Assembly (NCBI GenBank): GCA_025963425.1
Contig: JAOPUQ010000368.1
Coordinates: forward strand, 1 to 6,287
Origin: Modestobacter sp.
GTDB taxonomy: Bacteria; Actinomycetota; Actinomycetes; Mycobacteriales; Geodermatophilaceae
Direction of reading: 5' to 3'
Length of the DNA stretch: 6,287 nucleotides
Shown here: piece after piece, positions 4,755-6,287 of the stretch
Layout: each line of letters starts with the position of its first letter
Numbering within the stretch: the first letter of the stretch is position 1
The notes under the pieces: model-generated
The model's input: the letters and a program-made list of their open reading frames with translations, nothing else
Told to the model about the DNA's origin: nothing
Database searches by the model: none
Program-made: the position numbers and the translations under genes

Positions 4755-6287
4755 ATGGACACCCCCGCCCTCAGCCGGCGCGACGCCCTCAAGGTGTCCC
4801 TGCTCGGCGCCGCCGCGCTCGCCCTCCCCTGGCAGGGGGTGCTCTCCGCGAAGAGCGCCTCCCGCATCGCGAGCAGCAAGCTGCCCAAGCCGTACACCGT
4901 GCCGTTCTGGACCCCACCGGTGCTGCAGCCGACCACGTCCGACGCCACCGCCGACTACTACCGGATCACCCAGAGCGCGTTCCTCGGCGAGATCCTGCCC
5001 GGGGTCAAGACGCCGCTGTGGGGCTACAACGGCTCGGTCCCCGGCCCGACGATCAAGGCGCGCCGCGGCAAGCAGACGGTGATGCGCCAGATCAACCAGC
5101 TGCCGGCCAAGCACCCCACCCTCGGGTACGTGCCGTGGACGTCGACCCACCTGCACGGCATGCCGTCCAAGCCGCAGTACGACGGCTATGCCGGGGACAA
5201 CTCGATGCCTGGGCAGTGGAAGGACTACGTCTATCCGAACAGCTGTGAGGCGCGGACGCTCTGGTACCACGACCACGGCGTCCACCACACCGCGGAGAAC
5301 GTCTACATGGGGCTCGCCGCCCAGTACCACCTGACGGACGCGGTCGAGGAGCAGCTGCCGATCCCCAAGGGCCGCTACGACGTGCCGCTGACCATCAGCG
5401 ACGCCGCGTTCGCCGAGACCGGCGCACTGCTCTGGGACGACAACACCCACTCCGGCGTCTACGGCGACGTCATCCTGGTCAACGGCCGCCCCTGGCCGAC
5501 CATGCGGGTCGAGCAGCGCACGTACCGGTTCCGGGTGCTGAATGCCTCGGTCGCCCGGGGATACACGCTGCGGCTGAGCAACGGCCAGCCGTTCCAGGTC
5601 ATCGCCACCGACGGCGGACTGATGGCCACGCCCCAGGCGGTGACCCAACTCCGGATCGGCATGGCCGAGCGGTACGAGATCGTCGTCGACTTCGCCGCGA
5701 TCGGCAGAGGACTGAAGATCCAGCTGCTCAACAGCGGCGTGAAGAACGCCACCGACTACGACCACACCGGCAAGGTCATGCAGTTCGAGGTCACCGGGCC
5801 GGCGACGAGCACGGAGAACAACACCGTCCCGGCCATGCTCACCACACCTCACCCGGCCATGACGCTGACGCCGGCCATGTCGACGACGACCCGGAGGATG
5901 CGGCTCCAGCGGACGGACCAGATCTGGACGATCAACGGCGAGACCTGGGACGACGTCGCGGAGAGCGACTTCGCCCGGGTCTTCGCGAACCCCGATGTCG
6001 GCGACGTGGAGATCTGGGAGGTCGAGAACCGCTCCGGTGGGTGGTTCCACCCGCTCCACGTCCACCTCGTGGACTTCCAGGTCCTCACCCGCAACGGCGC
6101 TCCGCCACCGCCGCAGGAGCGCGGTCCCAAGGACGTCGTCTACATCGGTGAGAACGAGACCGTGCGGCTCATCATGCGCTTCGGCCCCGAGCACGGGCGC
6201 TACATGATCCACTGCCACAACCTGTCGCACGAGGACCACGACATGATGACGCAGTTCCAGGTCGGGCTGCACGACGCCGAATGCGAC
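4755..6287 (+). CDS. Tat-exported multicopper oxidase, CotA laccase / bilirubin oxidase-like; 3' end cut by window edge
   Basis: Multicopper oxidases take electrons from phenols, bilirubin-like compounds or metal ions at a type 1 copper and reduce O2 to water at a trinuclear centre. The 511 residues seen have no stop; as CotA is about 513, little is probably missing. The N-terminus has a twin-arginine signal, SRRDALK (7-13), then a hydrophobic stretch to about residue 26, so the protein should be exported folded. Copper ligands are complete: HLHG (H132, H134), WYHDH (H172, H174), HPLHVH (H432, H435, H437) and HCHNLSHEDHDMM (H486, C487, H488, H492, axial M497). The HEDHDMM ending and WYHDHGVHHTAENVYMGL stretch resemble the CotA / phenoxazinone synthase branch. 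Three PAM tripeptides occur at 359-375, between the second and third cupredoxin domains. The start has AGGAG 8 nt upstream. Substrate is unknown. The two-component genes upstream on the same strand are possible regulators, by position only. Confidence 0.95.
   Translation, partial: MDTPALSRRDALKVSLLGAAALALPWQGVLSAKSASRIASSKLPKPYTVPFWTPPVLQPTTSDATADYYRITQSAFLGEILPGVKTPLWGYNGSVPGPTIKARRGKQTVMRQINQLPAKHPTLGYVPWTSTHLHGMPSKPQYDGYAGDNSMPGQWKDYVYPNSCEARTLWYHDHGVHHTAENVYMGLAAQYHLTDAVEEQLPIPKGRYDVPLTISDAAFAETGALLWDDNTHSGVYGDVILVNGRPWPTMRVEQRTYRFRVLNASVARGYTLRLSNGQPFQVIATDGGLMATPQAVTQLRIGMAERYEIVVDFAAIGRGLKIQLLNSGVKNATDYDHTGKVMQFEVTGPATSTENNTVPAMLTTPHPAMTLTPAMSTTTRRMRLQRTDQIWTINGETWDDVAESDFARVFANPDVGDVEIWEVENRSGGWFHPLHVHLVDFQVLTRNGAPPPPQERGPKDVVYIGENETVRLIMRFGPEHGRYMIHCHNLSHEDHDMMTQFQVGLHDAECD

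Noticed and set aside
3208..4755. 515-codon antisense open frame opposite the kinase gene
   Set aside because: It mirrors the codon bias of the kinase gene, is rich in Gly, Val, His, Asp and Arg, and has no recognisable motif. The sense strand has a complete set of kinase motifs.
4716..6272. 518-codon antisense open frame opposite the oxidase gene
   Set aside because: It is the same kind of third-position shadow; the sense strand carries all copper ligands and a good ribosome-binding site.

Overview
The window is very GC-rich, with third codon positions almost always G or C, GTG starts, actinobacterial-type glycogen genes and a LuxR/NarL-type two-component system. It looks like ordinary chromosome of a high-GC actinobacterium. 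A Geodermatophilaceae-like lineage is a guess from codon style and gene types, not something the sequence proves. No RNA gene, insertion sequence, CRISPR array or phage gene was seen.

Left part (1-1774): a divergent glycogen / alpha-glucan pair. glgC (ADP-glucose pyrophosphorylase, minus strand, cut by the left edge) and a GT4-type glgA/glgM (plus strand) are separated by 72 bp. GlgC makes ADP-glucose and GlgA/GlgM uses it. Each start codon has a TAnnnT -10-like hexamer exactly 7 nt upstream, so both messages may be leaderless.

Middle part (1949-4614): three signalling genes on the plus strand. The first is a stand-alone NarL-type receiver with no output domain. The second is a complete NarL/LuxR-type response regulator. 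The third is a membrane-bound HPK7-type histidine kinase whose start overlaps the regulator stop by 11 nt. The 184-bp gap before the full regulator carries three CACTCG boxes at about 22-bp steps around a -10-like hexamer, which could be an operator.

Right part (4755-6287): a Tat-exported multicopper oxidase of the CotA / bilirubin oxidase / phenoxazinone synthase type. All four copper-binding motifs are present, and the gene runs off the right edge with probably only a short tail missing. Its 140-bp leader is rich in hairpins, including two that exclude each other.

Taken together, the kinase would sense something outside the membrane and phosphorylate the LuxR-type regulator. The lone receiver may tune this as a phosphate sink or connector. 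The oxidase downstream is a possible but unproven target. The glycogen genes look like an unrelated neighbour. No clearly new system is visible; the most unusual items are the output-less receiver, the boxed intergenic region and the oxidase leader.
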